Shown: in pieces, positions 46,409 to 58,272 of the stretch
How positions within the stretch are numbered: position 1 is the stretch's first letter
How the letters are laid out: every line of letters begins with the position of its first letter
Program-made: the position numbers and the translations under genes
Notes under the pieces: generated by a model
Database searches by the model: none
What the model was told of the DNA's origin: nothing
The model's input: only the letters and a program-made list of their open reading frames with translations
Assembly (NCBI RefSeq): GCF_016545825.1
Contig: NC_052618.1
Coordinates: 50,356,331-50,420,330 of the forward strand
From: Eucalyptus grandis
Taxonomy: Eukaryota > Streptophyta > Magnoliopsida > Myrtales > Myrtaceae
Length of the DNA stretch: 64,000 nt
Direction: 5' to 3'

Positions 46409-46906
46409 AATTCCATCGAATTGAGTATGATTGTATGTGTGATAGCATCAACTATACCAGGAATATCAATGAACCCGATTATTGCAATTGCTCAGGATAC
46501 CGGCCGATTTGCAATTTAGGTGGCGTTTTAGTCATTGTGATGTTGTTTCTTGCTTATTTAATGGGATTGTGGTTCGTCAGTTCAAGTGAGTTTTGTTATT
46601 TGGTCTTAGGCATTCTAGGTAAGTGGTACTTATCTCTTCTTCGAGTTTGTAAACTAATATTTAAAAAGTGATATGGATATGAGTTATGAAATGACATTTT
46701 TGTTGTATAAATGTCTGTATTTGCGAATGGTTTGAGAGTGGTTTTAAGAAAGGCTTTGTGAAAGGATATATACTACTTTGCAAATTTTGTGGGGTAAAAA
46801 TAGTAGGAGTGTCATAATTTTTGTATGGTACTCACTTGAGCATCAAAACTTTTTTTTTTCCTAACTTGAATGCTACAAATTTGAAAAAAAATGATCACAT
46901 AGTGCT
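46409..46906. other. Unassigned AT-rich stretch
   Basis: A 78-codon frame (46435-46671, +) includes a hydrophobic stretch but no family signature. I see nothing else. Confidence 0.4.
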
Positions 46907-48785
46907 TGTCATGCCCCGAACCTCAAGCATGCGCATATCCCTTGGTGGTTGATCGAAATGCGATGTTCTTAGGACGGGTCGCCAACTCATTCATTTTATA
47001 CACAAGTGGAAGCGAAATAAACAATCCCTGGACAATAAACAAACATGTGATATAAAAGCAGGACAACCAAATTTAAACACACACACTTTATAAACATGTC
47101 AAGTTTATATACACAAGTGCCTAAACCAAAAAAGAAGTTCATGAGCTATCTAAACTCCAGGCTCTACAGTCATGGGCTCCGGGTCCACCACGACACCATC
47201 AAGAGTGTCGAGATCCAAAGTATGCCCTACTTCCCACTCCTCAGTCCCAAAAGGAGGTCCGTCAAAACCCTGTAAGGAACTCTCTCGACCCCATTGAGGA
47301 AAGTTAATGAACCACACTGTGAATCGATGAGGTACCAATGGAGGTCAGCCCTCCTCGACCCATACCATGGACTCAACCAACTCACGAGTCAAACTAGTCT
47401 TAGGAATAGGGAAATAGGTGAACTGAAAGTCCATCACCTACAGGATCCCATATCCCATATCGTACCCGTACCTCCATCTAGGGACCTGAAAATTATAAAC
47501 CATGATGAGGTGAGACGATGTCTCAATGAGTCTACACCCTAAACCTTGATTATGACGATAATACACCTAGAGGCAACCTAAACACTCATCATACAAGGGA
47601 TTTACCTTGTCTCAACACCTTCCTGCATGTCAGTACGGTTCATATATAATATGCATATAGTAAATGCAATCAGCAATTGGGACCACTTCAACTCATATCT
47701 CAATCAATTATAGGGGTCGCGATTATAAGACCAAATCATTATGACATGTCCCATTCCGCACTACACAATTTTGTCTCATAATCAGGCGGGTTAATTCACT
47801 CATTCAAGCGTCCCAATTAATTAATGACCCAACGGCCACGGCCAACTCAACAGTTGTCGGTCATTCAGCATAACCGGGTGTCGTCTCGCTTCGTTGAGCA
47901 CGGCAACGTCTACCTCTAGACGGCATTCCCAAAGGAGCATCGGCCTAGCCTTCACTGCGACAGCCATCCGTTGACAAGGGGCATTCCCAAAGGAGCATTG
48001 TCTGGCGTAAATACTCATGACGGGTTCTCATAACATCATACGCACATCCAATCTTGGCCAAGAATATCGTGCTTTGCACTAAAATGCCTCCATTTTAAAT
48101 AATATACTTGGCCTATTTTCTTCATATTAAAAACAGTAGGTAAAATAAGTGTGCGTGGTCACACGATCAGATTGAACCATAAAACGTGATATCATCTCTT
48201 TTAAAAATCCAACGATTTTATATAGTACTTAAAAACCTTTTTGGCATTAAAACCCGACACCCGGTATTTTTCTAATTAAATACCAGAATTTCATATCTTT
48301 GAAATAATAATTCAAAAATCATCAATTAGAATCCAATTGCACAATTTAACACTCAATTTAACAAAGCAACACTACTACGACGATTAGCACGAAATTCTGA
48401 CAACAGCTATTCCGGTATAATTTACACTAAATAATAAATAATTAAATAAATTGTATTTAATTAAATAAAATTGCAAAATAATTAAATTAACCCACTAATT
48501 AATCTACTTACACTAATCTAACCAGATAATTGGACTTAATTAACTTCATATAACCTACTAAGCTAACTAAATGCACTAACTAACTATCTAACCACCTAAT
48601 TGCTTAATTAAATAATCATAACCAATCTAATTAAACTAACTAACTCTCACTAATCCTAATCAACCTTACTAACCCATTAATTAGCCACTAATCCACCCTT
48701 AAGAGTAATTAGCATCATAATTAGAGATTAGGAGGTAAACTCATCGGATTAGCGAATAAACCGGTTCATGGCGACGGTGACCTAA
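46907..48785 (-). mobile_element. Inverted, truncated relative of the 34.5 kb solo LTR
   Basis: The left end reads TGTCATGCCCC, the reverse complement of an LTR end like GGGGCGTGACA. Reverse-complemented, 47470-47790 aligns with 37500-37860 of the solo LTR (ATGATTTGG-CT-ATAATC, TGCAGGAAGG, GTAAATC, TCTCACC, TTTTCAGG blocks). The region near 48760 (GAACCGGTTTATTCGC) matches 36545-36560 (GAACCGGTTTCCGC). Homology stops at about 48785, where another element begins, so the LTR 5' part is missing. Confidence 0.68.
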
Positions 48786-49268
48786 CGTTGGGTTGGCGAG
48801 GCTCTTCCTCACCGAATCGCGGCCGGGCGGCGCCGGCGAGGCTCGCCCGCCGCCTGGGCCGCGAGGCCGCCCTCGCGGCCACTATCGCACCGGGTGGTGA
48901 GGGCGAGGTGGCCGCGAGGTTTGGCGAGGTTGACCTCATCGGCCGTTGCCTCCGGCCGGTTGCCGAGGTTCGGCGATCGGCGGAGGAGGGAAGGGAAAAA
49001 GAAAAGACAAAGACAAAGAAAAAGAAAAAGAAAAAGAAAAAGAAAAAATTCAAAAATATTAAAAGATTATTAAAATTTGTTAACGTCAAGATCGATCAGG
49101 CCACATCAACCAACCGGCGTCCAATCAGCAAAATTCAGCCAAAATTGGTTGGAAATGATTGAATCGGCACTAAGTAAAAATGTTTAGGATTAAATTGACA
49201 CAAAAAAAGGTTTAGGACTAAATTAACACAAATACAGAAGGTCTAGGAATTTTTTAGCACTTTTCCCC
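48786..49268. mobile_element. Long-TIR GC-cored element, right half only
   Basis: A GC-rich core (GGCGAGG, GCGAGGTTGACCTC, CGGCCGTTGCCTCCGGCC), an (AAAAAG)n tract at 49005-49047, then the arm ending in TAGCACTTTTCCCC. The arm matches the right arm of 61723-62561 (CCAATCAGCAAAAT, AAATGATTGAATCGG, TTTAGGA, AAATTAACACAAATACA). No matching left arm precedes the core: it is truncated against the LTR relative. Confidence 0.7.
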
Positions 49269-49340
49269 AATAAAAAAAGACCACTTTATTTAAAGCAAAG
49301 AGACATGGTTGGGAGACAAAAGAGGAAGAAGAAAAAGGAA
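49269..49340 (+). repeat. Direct repeat, right copy
   Basis: Begins AATAAAAAAAGACCACTTTA directly after the truncated TIR element. It is the partner of 45888-45958. Confidence 0.85.
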
Positions 49341-51440
49341 GTCGTCCAACCCCTCTTTCGATGCCCTACATGCGCAGGCATCGGTGAAGGCTAATGGTTT
49401 GCTAAGTCTATTAGACTTAACCCAAACTCTCCCAAGCTCACCAATTCACGACTTATGATCCGAATTTTTAACATGTAAGTTAATTTTAAATAGCAGTCGC
49501 CACTAATCAATTTGAGGTGGGTTGATTAAAAACCCAAGTGAAATATTGAGAGAAATATTTCACTCCTGCATAACCAGAGAAACTAGGATTGTAGACTTGA
49601 TTATACTAGTTAATCACTAATGCCTTTCTAGTACCTAATATTGTTTAAACCTTAAGATCTTTTGGATTTTCAATGATTTTTCCACGCATTTTGTGGAGAA
49701 AAACATATTTTTAGTCTTTTTCTATTTTTTTACATAAAAACAATTTTGGATTTTTTGATCTTTTTTTTTTTTGAAAATATAAATCATTTTTGGCTTTTTC
49801 TGATTTTTGGGAAAACATAGAATATTTTTGGTTTTTTTTACAAATAAATTATTAGTATTATTTTTTATTAAAATATTTTTTAAATTATAATAATATAATA
49901 TTATAAAAAAACGATATGGGTTGGATCCCAGGTTAGGACCAACCCGGTTCACTAAAGCTAGCGGCTTGAATGGGCCTGGAGCGTGGGCCCGGCCCGGAAT
50001 CCTTTTTTATTTTTATTTTTAGTAATCTAAGCCCACAAAGAAAAACAAATAGACCCAACTATTCCTAGGCTCCGCAAGCTTAGCCTATGCGCAATCGAAC
50101 CCGACCGACCCGAACTAATGAAAACCCAGCTTGAATAGCGATCCAAGCCCGATCCGTTTTGACCAAACCCTACTCGATTGGAGATTTTTGCTTGACCTGG
50201 TTCTAACCTGACTCGCACCTCTCTTCCTCCTTGTTTCTTCGCGGTGCCGATGAGGGGTGGCCGGGACGTCACCAGGTGGTGGCTCGATGTTGATGACGGT
50301 GGCAACGCGGTGGGTGGCGACAGCAAGCTGTTCAATGGGGATGGCGTCGGGGATGCAGCGCGGCAGCAGCGTGAGCTGCTCGGCCGCCGGCCTGGACCGA
50401 GATGTGAGAGGCGGCAGCTAAGGTCTCGAGGGGTGACGCCGGTGGAGGCGGGTAACGATAGTGACGACAATGGACATACGGTGGTGGGATAGAATGAACC
50501 TAGCATGGTTCGGGATTAAGAAGAACGGCCTTGGCTGGAGCTCGCACGAGCTTGACAGCCATGAGCTCCGGCATAGCACGTTTGAAGTAGGGCAGAAACA
50601 AAGCCCTCTTATCGGGGCTTGGCGCAGAGGGAAAGGGAGCACTGGGGGGGGCATCGACGTGACTTAGACGCAGTGGCTGGCAAAGTGGCTCGCCTCATCC
50701 TTGCCTTATCGCATCTCTCTCTTTAGATCTTAACCTCCTCCGCACAAGAATCTCACTCACTCCTAGATCTCTCGCGCTCAGCCTCTCTCCTCCAGCTTCT
50801 CTCTCAGATCTCGGGCTGCTCGCTCTTGGGCCTCCCCTGAAGTCTCTTGGGGGAAGTTCAGATCCGAAGAGAGAGCTTGTTGCCTTTGATCTCTCTCCAC
50901 ATGTGTCTTGGTGTCCTCGGCCTCCCCCTCATTTTATAGGCGAGAGGTCGGTCGACGGAGGAGCCTCGACCGTCGGTCTTTAGTGCGTCGATTGGCCTCT
51001 CCTTGTTGGCCGGACTGGTGTTAGCTCCCATCTTTTTCATGGAGGTCTACTTGGCATTGATGGCGTGTCCCCACCGTTTGCACCGCTCCACGTGTGTCGC
51101 CGTCTTCTCCTCCATTCGGCATCACACGCGTTGTCTCCTCTGTGCGAGTTGCAGAGACAAAGGAGGAAGAAGACAAGGAGGAGGGAGTTGGGTTTGGGAA
51201 AGAAAAGGTTGGGCCATGGCCCTTGCAGGGGAGTTGGGTGCGAAGGCCCAGCCCTAGCGGCCCCCATTTTTTTTATATATATATTTAATTATAAAATAAA
51301 GGAACTAAAATTGGAAATGGATGCAAAAATAAAAATAAAATCTAATTGATGCAAAAATCATTTTTGTTAGGGCCGAATTGGTTCCTAATTTTCTTATGCA
51401 ATTTAATTTAAAATACCTAACCAAAATTTAGGTATTAACA
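49341..51440 (-). mobile_element. LTR-like end of a Ty3/gypsy-type retroelement
   Basis: At 51431-51440 the + strand ends GGTATTAACA. On the minus strand AAAGAGGGGCTAC (polypurine-tract-like) is followed by TGTTAATACC, a typical PPT/3' LTR border. The block downstream on the minus strand lacks coding motifs and includes a CAGTCGCCACTAATC patch (near 49495) common in plant gypsy LTRs. The GC-rich frames at 50027-51267 are not genes. The outer end is unresolved and the orientation is inferred from the PPT only. Confidence 0.45.
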
Positions 51441-51959
51441 GTAGCCCCTCTTTGAAGGTGAGCTCGCAGATGTTGCATTCAAAGACGAATTGATACCTAA
51501 ATTTTGTCAACGCATATGCAGTAGATTATATCTTATTTGAGACCATGTGTCCTATACAAAAAAAGCAATATAACATTATACATCTAAGACAAATAAGAAG
51601 ATACCCGTAGTTACTTACCAGGAATGAGTGAGATGAGGTGCGAACCACAAGTTTGGCAAGTATCTTGCTATCATCTTACCTGATAACGTGAGGAAGTTGC
51701 TCTTCTAAGATCCGAATCTTTCTTCGGTTGCCTTGATGGAAAATTATTTTTTCAGGACTTGAACCATTTTTTGGTTGCTTGTTAGAGCAATAAGTTGTTT
51801 ATCTAGGACTCGAACCTTTCTTCGGTCGCTTTGACGAGAAATTACTTTTTCAGACCCGAACCATTCTTCGGTCACCTTTTAGAGTAATAAGTTGTTTGTC
51901 TAGGACCCGAACCTTTCTTCGGTCGCCTGTTAGAGCAATAAGTTGTTTACCTGACCTTT

Positions 51960-52495
51960 CTCGGGGATGTGCCGACATTTCTCGAGTCATATGTTTGTTG
52001 GGTGCTTGACCTTTCTCAAAGACACCAATTTGTTGGTTGCCCAACCTTTCTTGGGGATGTGCCGACCTTTCTCGGGACATTTGCTTATTGGGTGTCTAAT
52101 CTTTATCAAGGACACCAGTTGATTATCCGACCTTTCTCGAGGATGCATCGACCTCTCTCGGGACATTTGTTTGTTGGGTTCCCGATCTTTGTCAAGGACA
52201 CCGATTGATTACTCGACCTTTCTCGGGATATCTACTTGTTGGGTGCCTGATCTTTATCAAGGACATTGGTTGATTACCCAACCTTTCTCGGGGGATGTGT
52301 CGACCTTTCTTAGGACATCTGTTTGTTGGGTGCTTGAACTTTGTCAAGGACACCGTTTGATTACCCGATTTTTCTCGGGGGATGCACTGACCTCTCTTGG
52401 GACATCTATTTGTTAGATGCCTAATCTTTATCAAGGACACCGGTTGATTACTCGACCTTTCTCGGGGGATGTGCCGACCTCTCTCGGGACATAGA
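51960..52495. repeat. Minisatellite array 1, period about 86-87 bp
   Basis: Unit blocks: GACCTTTCTCGGGGGATGTG, CCGACCTCTCTCGGGACAT, TTGTTGGGTGCC, GATCTTTATCAAGGACACCG, GTTGATTAC. The GGGACAT landmark recurs at 52080, 52166, 52318, 52405 and 52492. Related shorter motifs (CCGAACCTTTCTTCGGTCGC) begin already near 51710. Confidence 0.9.
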
Positions 52496-52499
52496 TCTT

Positions 52500-52905
52500 G
52501 GAGGATACCAGGACATTTGCAGGCATTGAAAGAGTACCTAGTCATTCGTAGGCATCGAAGAAGTACTTGGATGATCACAAGTATGAACTCTGGAGAATGC
52601 TTGGACATTTGCAGGCATTGAAAGAGTACTTAGATGTTCGTAAGTACTAACCTTGATGAATACCTAGATATTTGCAGGTATCGAACGAGTACTTGGATGT
52701 TCACAAGTACGAAGTTGGAGGATACCTGGACATTTGCAGGCATCAGAGGAGTACTTGGATGATCACAAGTACAAATCTTGAGGATACCTAGACATTCGTA
52801 GGCATCGAAGGAGTACTTGGATGATCACAAGTACGAACCCTGGAAGATGCCTGGACATTCACAGGCATCGAAGGAGTACTTGGATGATCACAAGCCTTGA
52901 ATACT
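52500..52905. repeat. Minisatellite array 2, period about 70-75 bp
   Basis: Units of GGACATTTGCAGGCAT, CGAAGGAGTACTTGGATG and ATCACAAGTACGAAC, about six copies, following array 1 without a gap. Confidence 0.88.
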
Positions 52906-53195
52906 CAGCAAGGTCTCTCACCTTTTGGTAAAGAGAATTTGGGCAATATCTAGGATGAACCTGTGATATCCGTGAAGGTCTTTCACCTCTATGGAGAAGA
53001 AAGTTGTGATATTGAGGAGACATCATCGCGAAAGTCTCCCATCTCCTTAAACATTTGTGAAGGTTTCTCACCTTTTGGTAAATGGAATATTGAGAACGTA
53101 CCTCTGATATTCGTGAAGGTTTCTCACCTCTCGTTAATTAGTGAAGGTCTCTCACCTCTTGGTAATTGGTGAAGGTGTCCCACCTCTGGTAACAT
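52905..53195. repeat. Repeat array 3
   Basis: Short units of GTGAAGGT(C/T)TCTCACCTCT and TGGTAAAT(G)GAAT, irregularly spaced, 20-60 bp apart. Confidence 0.75.
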
Positions 53196-53214
53196 AAATT
53201 TGAATGTAGCACAA

Positions 53215-53742
53215 GGCTTACCTGAATGGTTGCGGGCACTCAAAATGGTTGGAACACTTGGGTAGCCGTAGGTATACAAAGTAGTGGAATACTTGGATAA
53301 TCACAAATATTTAATGATATGATTTGGGACCACTCAGGTAGGTCCAAGTGTCATGAAGATAAGAGAGCATACCTGGGTAAACGTAGGCACACAAAGTAGT
53401 GGAATACTTAAACAACCACTAGTATTCAATGATACAATTTGAGGACAACTTGGGCAGGTTGAGTGTCATGGAAAGGGAGTACCTAGACAGTGATAGGTAC
53501 TTAAAGACAATGTGATACTTGAGCATTCACCAGTATCCATACTCTAAGGGTAACTCGACTGTCGATAAGAGAGAGTACCTAAATAATGTCAGGTACTCCC
53601 AGACAATGGGATATTTGGACAATCGCAAGTATCTATACTCTGAGGGCAACTCATATAGGTCAAGTGTCAATAAGTTAGAGTACCCAAACAGTGGCAGGTA
53701 TTCGGAGATAATGGGATACTAGAATAATCGCAAGCATCTAAA
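53215..53742. repeat. Repeat array 4, ending at the CBP60 C junction
   Basis: Units containing GTAGTGGAATACTT, GATAATCACAA, GGCAACTC, AGGTACT and GTCAAGTGTCA. It stops at about 53742, where homology to CBP60 gene A begins abruptly. Confidence 0.8.
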
Positions 53743-56360
53743 CCCTGTTGCTCGATCTAATGATGAAAGTATGCTCTAGTGGCCCCATCAAATCGCTAGT
53801 GATTGGAGATGACACTTTGAAAAGCTCCTCAGGAGACGAATGGTTTGGCGCAAACGGTCCTTGTGAGTAACCGGGATGATGACTGCTTTCACCAGCACTA
53901 AAATAGGACGAAAAGTCCTACCTTCCTAAGCTTTTGGCTGTTGTTTGATTGATAATAGTCGTGACAATATGATTCTGTGGCTTCGGACAATCTAATTGTG
54001 GTTCTCTGTGACATTGTAGCAGTGCGATTGTGAAGTCAATGAATAAGTAAACTCAAGAGTCATCTCTGGTCTGTCTAAATGCATATGCGTTCATTTTCAG
54101 CTACCATAGATGCAAAATGATGAATGTTGACAATGAAATAGGAACGGTGAGCTATGAAAGATTAAGAAGGCCAAGAAGAAAAAGATTGTAGTGATATAAC
54201 ATCACAATACCTTGGTTTGGCACTATGTGATCTAGATGATGAAGAAGCGGGCTCAGTCCAATTAATGACTCCGTATGCAAGTTGGTCAGGGCACTCAGAG
54301 GAGTGATGCTGGGGAAGGCATCAAGCATCACCCATTTATTCTTATTATAGTAAGCTTGCCTTCTTAAGTTTTGCACCTGTTGAATGGAATACTTACAAAT
54401 TTTAAGCGAAGTGGTTGTGGTATGTATGGACTCGAACGATATATACAGGCCCTTCTATAGCTCCAGATGGTTTGACATTCTGCTGCTTGATATGAAAGTT
54501 TGGTTATGATTTATGTACCTTCTGAGAGCGGGTCAATTTGTCTAGTGACTGGTAAGTTTGGCCGTCAAGTGTTGCTTGAGCCACTTACATTACTGAGTTG
54601 AACAGTATACTAGCCTGGTTTGAAGTTTGATAGTAAGCGTAGGTCTTGTTATCGTCGACTACACAGGTCCTTGCATGTTTGACAATGATTTCCCATATTC
54701 CGTTAGCAACCCAATCACCAAGTATCTGAAATAACATTGCGTCACACAAGAAGTAGTGGATTTGATGGTCAACAATGCTTAGAATAACGTTTACATAAAA
54801 GGGGAAATTAGCACAGCTAGAAGAGAAATGGTCGCTACATTTCTTAGAGAGGATGCATCAGCTTCGTACAGCTGGACGAAATCTTGAACAGTGTTGATTC
54901 CTCTTGAAATCATGTGCTTATGTAGAGCACCGTCTTTGGCTACTTTCTCTAAACGCCACACTTCGTCGCTCAGTGATGAAGGGTGGTGCTTCTTGTTCAC
55001 TACACATAACAGAGAAAACTTGTCAATCTTTAAGTCTTTTTTAGTTCCACCAAAAGGATCAGGAATTAGCAGTTAAAAATCAAATGTCATCATGAAATGA
55101 TAGGCAATGAAACTAAGAATTGCAAACTTACAAACTCCTCGATGATCTTTAACAACGAAAGCTTCACTTCTCGCTTCCCTTATTCTTATTTCTGCAGAAA
55201 CCTTTTGAACAGCTCAAGCTCCTAATCTGAATTTCCGACATCTCATCCAGCTCTGAGTTGTCGGTGATGATTAAATTACGGAGACAACCAATTCCTCCTT
55301 GCAACATCACAGTAAGCTCCCCGGTTACCAACGGCCTCTTCCCTTCCCTTTCGTGGGTGATTTTGCCATTGAATTCCTTCTTGGTCCAATCCTCTTCCTC
55401 ATTTGACCCGAAATCTCCATGGAGGATGACGATTTCCAATATTGAAGATAGGGGGCCACTTGTAACCCTCTCATTGGTCCTACCATCAAATAGTTCGATC
55501 CTGAGAGGAGTACTGTCCTCGGCTTCTATCTGACAGTTAGTGAAGATGGTTGCATTTGGTAACAAATTGCAGTCGAAGACTGCTTTCTTCAGAAGTCCCA
55601 ACAGGATTAGATGGTGCTCTACGATATAGATTTGAAATACATAAATTCTCTAGTACATAAAGGATGTTAAATTGTTGATATGATATTGGAAAACGACTTA
55701 TCTTGAAACTAGATTACTGTGTCTAGTACAGAAAAACTAATACAAAACAAGATCAATATGGCTTCCTCTGATTCACAGTCAATCTTGGAGGTTGATGCAG
55801 GAATACATGGAATACTGACCTTAACGACGGATCATGAAAGCACGGGATTGCACGTTCCACTTCCTCCCTAACCTGCTTGATGGAGAGTGCAACTCAGATT
55901 CAAAGTGAAATTTTCTAATAATACCAATAGTTTCGTCCTGTTTAGCGTCATGATCACAAACAGGTGGATTCGTTAGACTATCTGCAGAGCAGATCTTATT
56001 TTCCTGGGATACCATATTTTCAAATTCAAGGAACTACTTGATAGCATACCTATCACAATAAATGAGGAAGAATCCATTTGACCGTTGACAAAAAAGATTC
56101 ATTCCCTTCATGGCAAAAAAGAGGCAAAGGGGCAAAAAAAATGCTTCTTTATATTTATTTGGAATTTAGTTATGAGAAGGGGATTCGCAGATCTTTATTC
56201 CAATGGAAATGAACCCAACTAACAATTTATTCTAAAAACAGATATCTGAAACATTCTTAATCTAGAATAGAAGAGCAGATCAGGACTTCATGAAGAAAAA
56301 AGAGATGGACAAAAGCCTCTACATCTTTGGGTTGAAAAGTATTTGCCTGAGCCAGATACT

Positions 56361-56840
56361 GTTAAATTGTTGATATGATATTGGAAAACAACTTATCTTG
56401 AACTTGAAACTAGATTACTGTGTCTAGTACGGAAAAACTAATACAAAACAAGATCAATATGGCTTCATCTGATTCACAGTCAACCTTGGAGGCTGATGCA
56501 GGAATACATGGAATACTGCCCTTAACGACGGATCATGAAAGCACGAGATTGCACGTTCCACTTCCTCCCTAACCTGCTTGATGGAGAGTGCAACTTAGAT
56601 TCAAAGTGAAATTTTCTAATAATACCAATAGTTTCGTCCTGTTTAGCGTCACGATCACAAATAGGTGGATTCGTTAGACTATCTGCAGAGCAGATCTTAG
56701 TTTCCTGGGGATTCGCAGATCTTTAGTCCAATGGAAATGAACCCAACTAACAATTTATTCTAAAACCAAATATCTGAAACATTCTTAATCTAGAACAGAA
56801 GAGCAGATCCGGACTTCGTGAAGAAAAAAGAGATGGACAA
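56361..56840 (-). repeat. Intragenic tandem duplication containing exon 3 of C
   Basis: Begins TGTTAAATTGTTGATATGAT, repeating 55665 onward, including the 53-nt exon 3 (56521-56573). Around 56706 it jumps from TTTCCTGGG to GATTCGCAGATC, an internal deletion relative to the first copy. The exon donor reads GGCAGT in place of GTCAGT. Confidence 0.9.
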
Positions 56841-57072
56841 AAAGCCTCCACATCTTTGGGTTGAAAGGTATTTGCCTGAGCCATATATTTTGCTGATTAT
56901 GACAAGTGACAGAGATTAAATTGGCCACTTTGCTGACCAAAACATCCCAATCACCCCAAGAAAACAGCCTTCTCAATAGTAAATCCAAAGTACATCCATG
57001 AACCGTTGACCAAACATCACTATGCCAGATATAATGAATCGTCCTATCCCATATAAAAAACCGAACAGTCAC

Positions 57073-57507
57073 GTGCGTTTGGTTCAACATTCTCAATGGG
57101 CTTTCAGCCTCCTAATCCCCTTAGGGAAATGCTGGACCGTTTGGCAACCATTTTGAAGTAGATTTAAAATGAAAATCAACATTGAGAAGGCTAATAGCCC
57201 AATGCTAGTCGAGACTAGATTTGAGCTTTCAGCATTTGCTGAAACTTATTATTATTTTTTTTCCAAAACTATCATTATTTATTCTTCAAATTTTTGATTT
57301 TGCTCTCATTATTTTTTTTTAAATGTCAAATAATGCTAAAAAGATCAAATTTATATAAATGCTAAAAAATTAAATATATATTTTAAATATTTGTATATTT
57401 GATTTTTTTTAGCATTATTGTCAAAATTTATATTCAAAAATTGCATAAATTATTCTTTTCAATTTCAAACAAATAAAAATTAAAAAATTATGATGAAGGG
57501 TCTGGTC

Positions 57508-57547
<40 letters not shown>

Positions 57548-57937
57548 TTGATTTTTAGCATTATTTTCAAATTTATATTTTAAAAGTTACATACATTATT
57601 ATTTTTTAATTTTAAACAAATAAAAAAAAAATTTCGACGAAGGATTTTGTCTTTAAAAAAATTATATATTTATTTAATTTTTTAGTATTATTATCAAAAT
57701 TTATATTTAAAAAGTTGCATACATTTTTTTTTTAATTTTAAACAAATGATATTAAGAAAAACTAATATTAATCAATCAAAGGGCTTTTTAAATGTGTTTT
57801 CTACCAAACGGCGTTTATCTCAAAGTTACTTCTCAAAGCATAGTTTACCAAACAGTATTTGCATTTACCTAAAGTCTTTTAGGCTAAACTGCTTTACATT
57901 TTTCCAATGAGCTTTCAAAATGCTGAACCAAACGCAC
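57073..57937. mobile_element. AT-rich TIR element in intron 2 of CBP60 C
   Basis: Left end GTGCGTTTGGTTCAACATT, right end reverse-complemented GTGCGTTTGGTTCAGCATT (18 of 19 match). The interior is very AT-rich, with a TA tract at about 57514-57540. Gene A reads across the site uninterrupted (31377-31395). The duplication length is unclear. Confidence 0.88.
57514..57540. repeat. (TA)n microsatellite inside the intron element
   Basis: About 13 TA units followed by GTATGTAT. Confidence 0.9.
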
Positions 57938-58272
57938 CAGTAAGCATAATAGTAATTTGAAATCATCAATTAATTTGTGAAGAAACAGACTTGAGTTCTT
58001 CTCAAGCAACACAACTAGTGAACGATACGCATAGCATACCACTTTCCGAAAGAGGGGCTCGAGAAATGATGCAAATTGATCCGGTGACAGCCCTCCGATC
58101 ACATTTCTCAAATAGCTGCAAAGTAATCAAGATTAGTATAATTCACAGTCACAGACACTAAAACTGGAATACAATGGTCCCTAGTAAAGTAACTCTACTT
58201 AATGTTAGGTCTTCTTGCTGATCCTCCAGAACCACCCTCCTTATCCTCCTCCTGTAGTTGCCTCTTCGACAT

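Larger units (their letters stand above)
53743..58272 (-). pseudogene. CBP60: CBP60 gene C, decayed copy of gene A
   Basis: Exon equivalents: 58199-58272, 58040-58115, 56521-56573 and 55820-55872 (exon 3 twice), 55132-55618, 54839-54999, 54519-54725, 54211-54376, and a partial exon 8 from 54074. Lesions relative to A: in exon 4 a 5-base deletion (near 55553) and a 1-base insertion (near 55254) break the frame; exon 8 lacks one G near 54000; exon 7 lost its original acceptor and two codons in a deletion of about 40 bp, though CAACAG/GTGCAA could serve as a new in-phase acceptor; the 3' end is cut at 53743, removing the calmodulin-binding region. The upstream exon 3 copy has a ruined donor (GG for GT). 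A MITE sits in intron 2. Exons 1, 2, 5 and 6 remain open. A full CBP60 protein cannot be made. Confidence 0.88.

Noticed and set aside
46435..46671. 78-codon frame with a membrane-like stretch
   Set aside because: Single unsupported frame beside an organellar scrap; no homologous copy seen in this window.
50027..51349. Series of 60-159 codon frames with GC bias
   Set aside because: Inside the LTR-like region, on both strands, without domain signatures.
51700..53742. CRISPR-like regular repeats
   Set aside because: Units are diverged, vary in length and lack unique spacers between identical repeats; the DNA is plant nuclear. They are minisatellites.
53215..53742. Small frames such as 53519-53722 (+) in the repeat array
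   Set aside because: Products of repeated units (EYLN, YSEG-like periodicity), no start context or homology.
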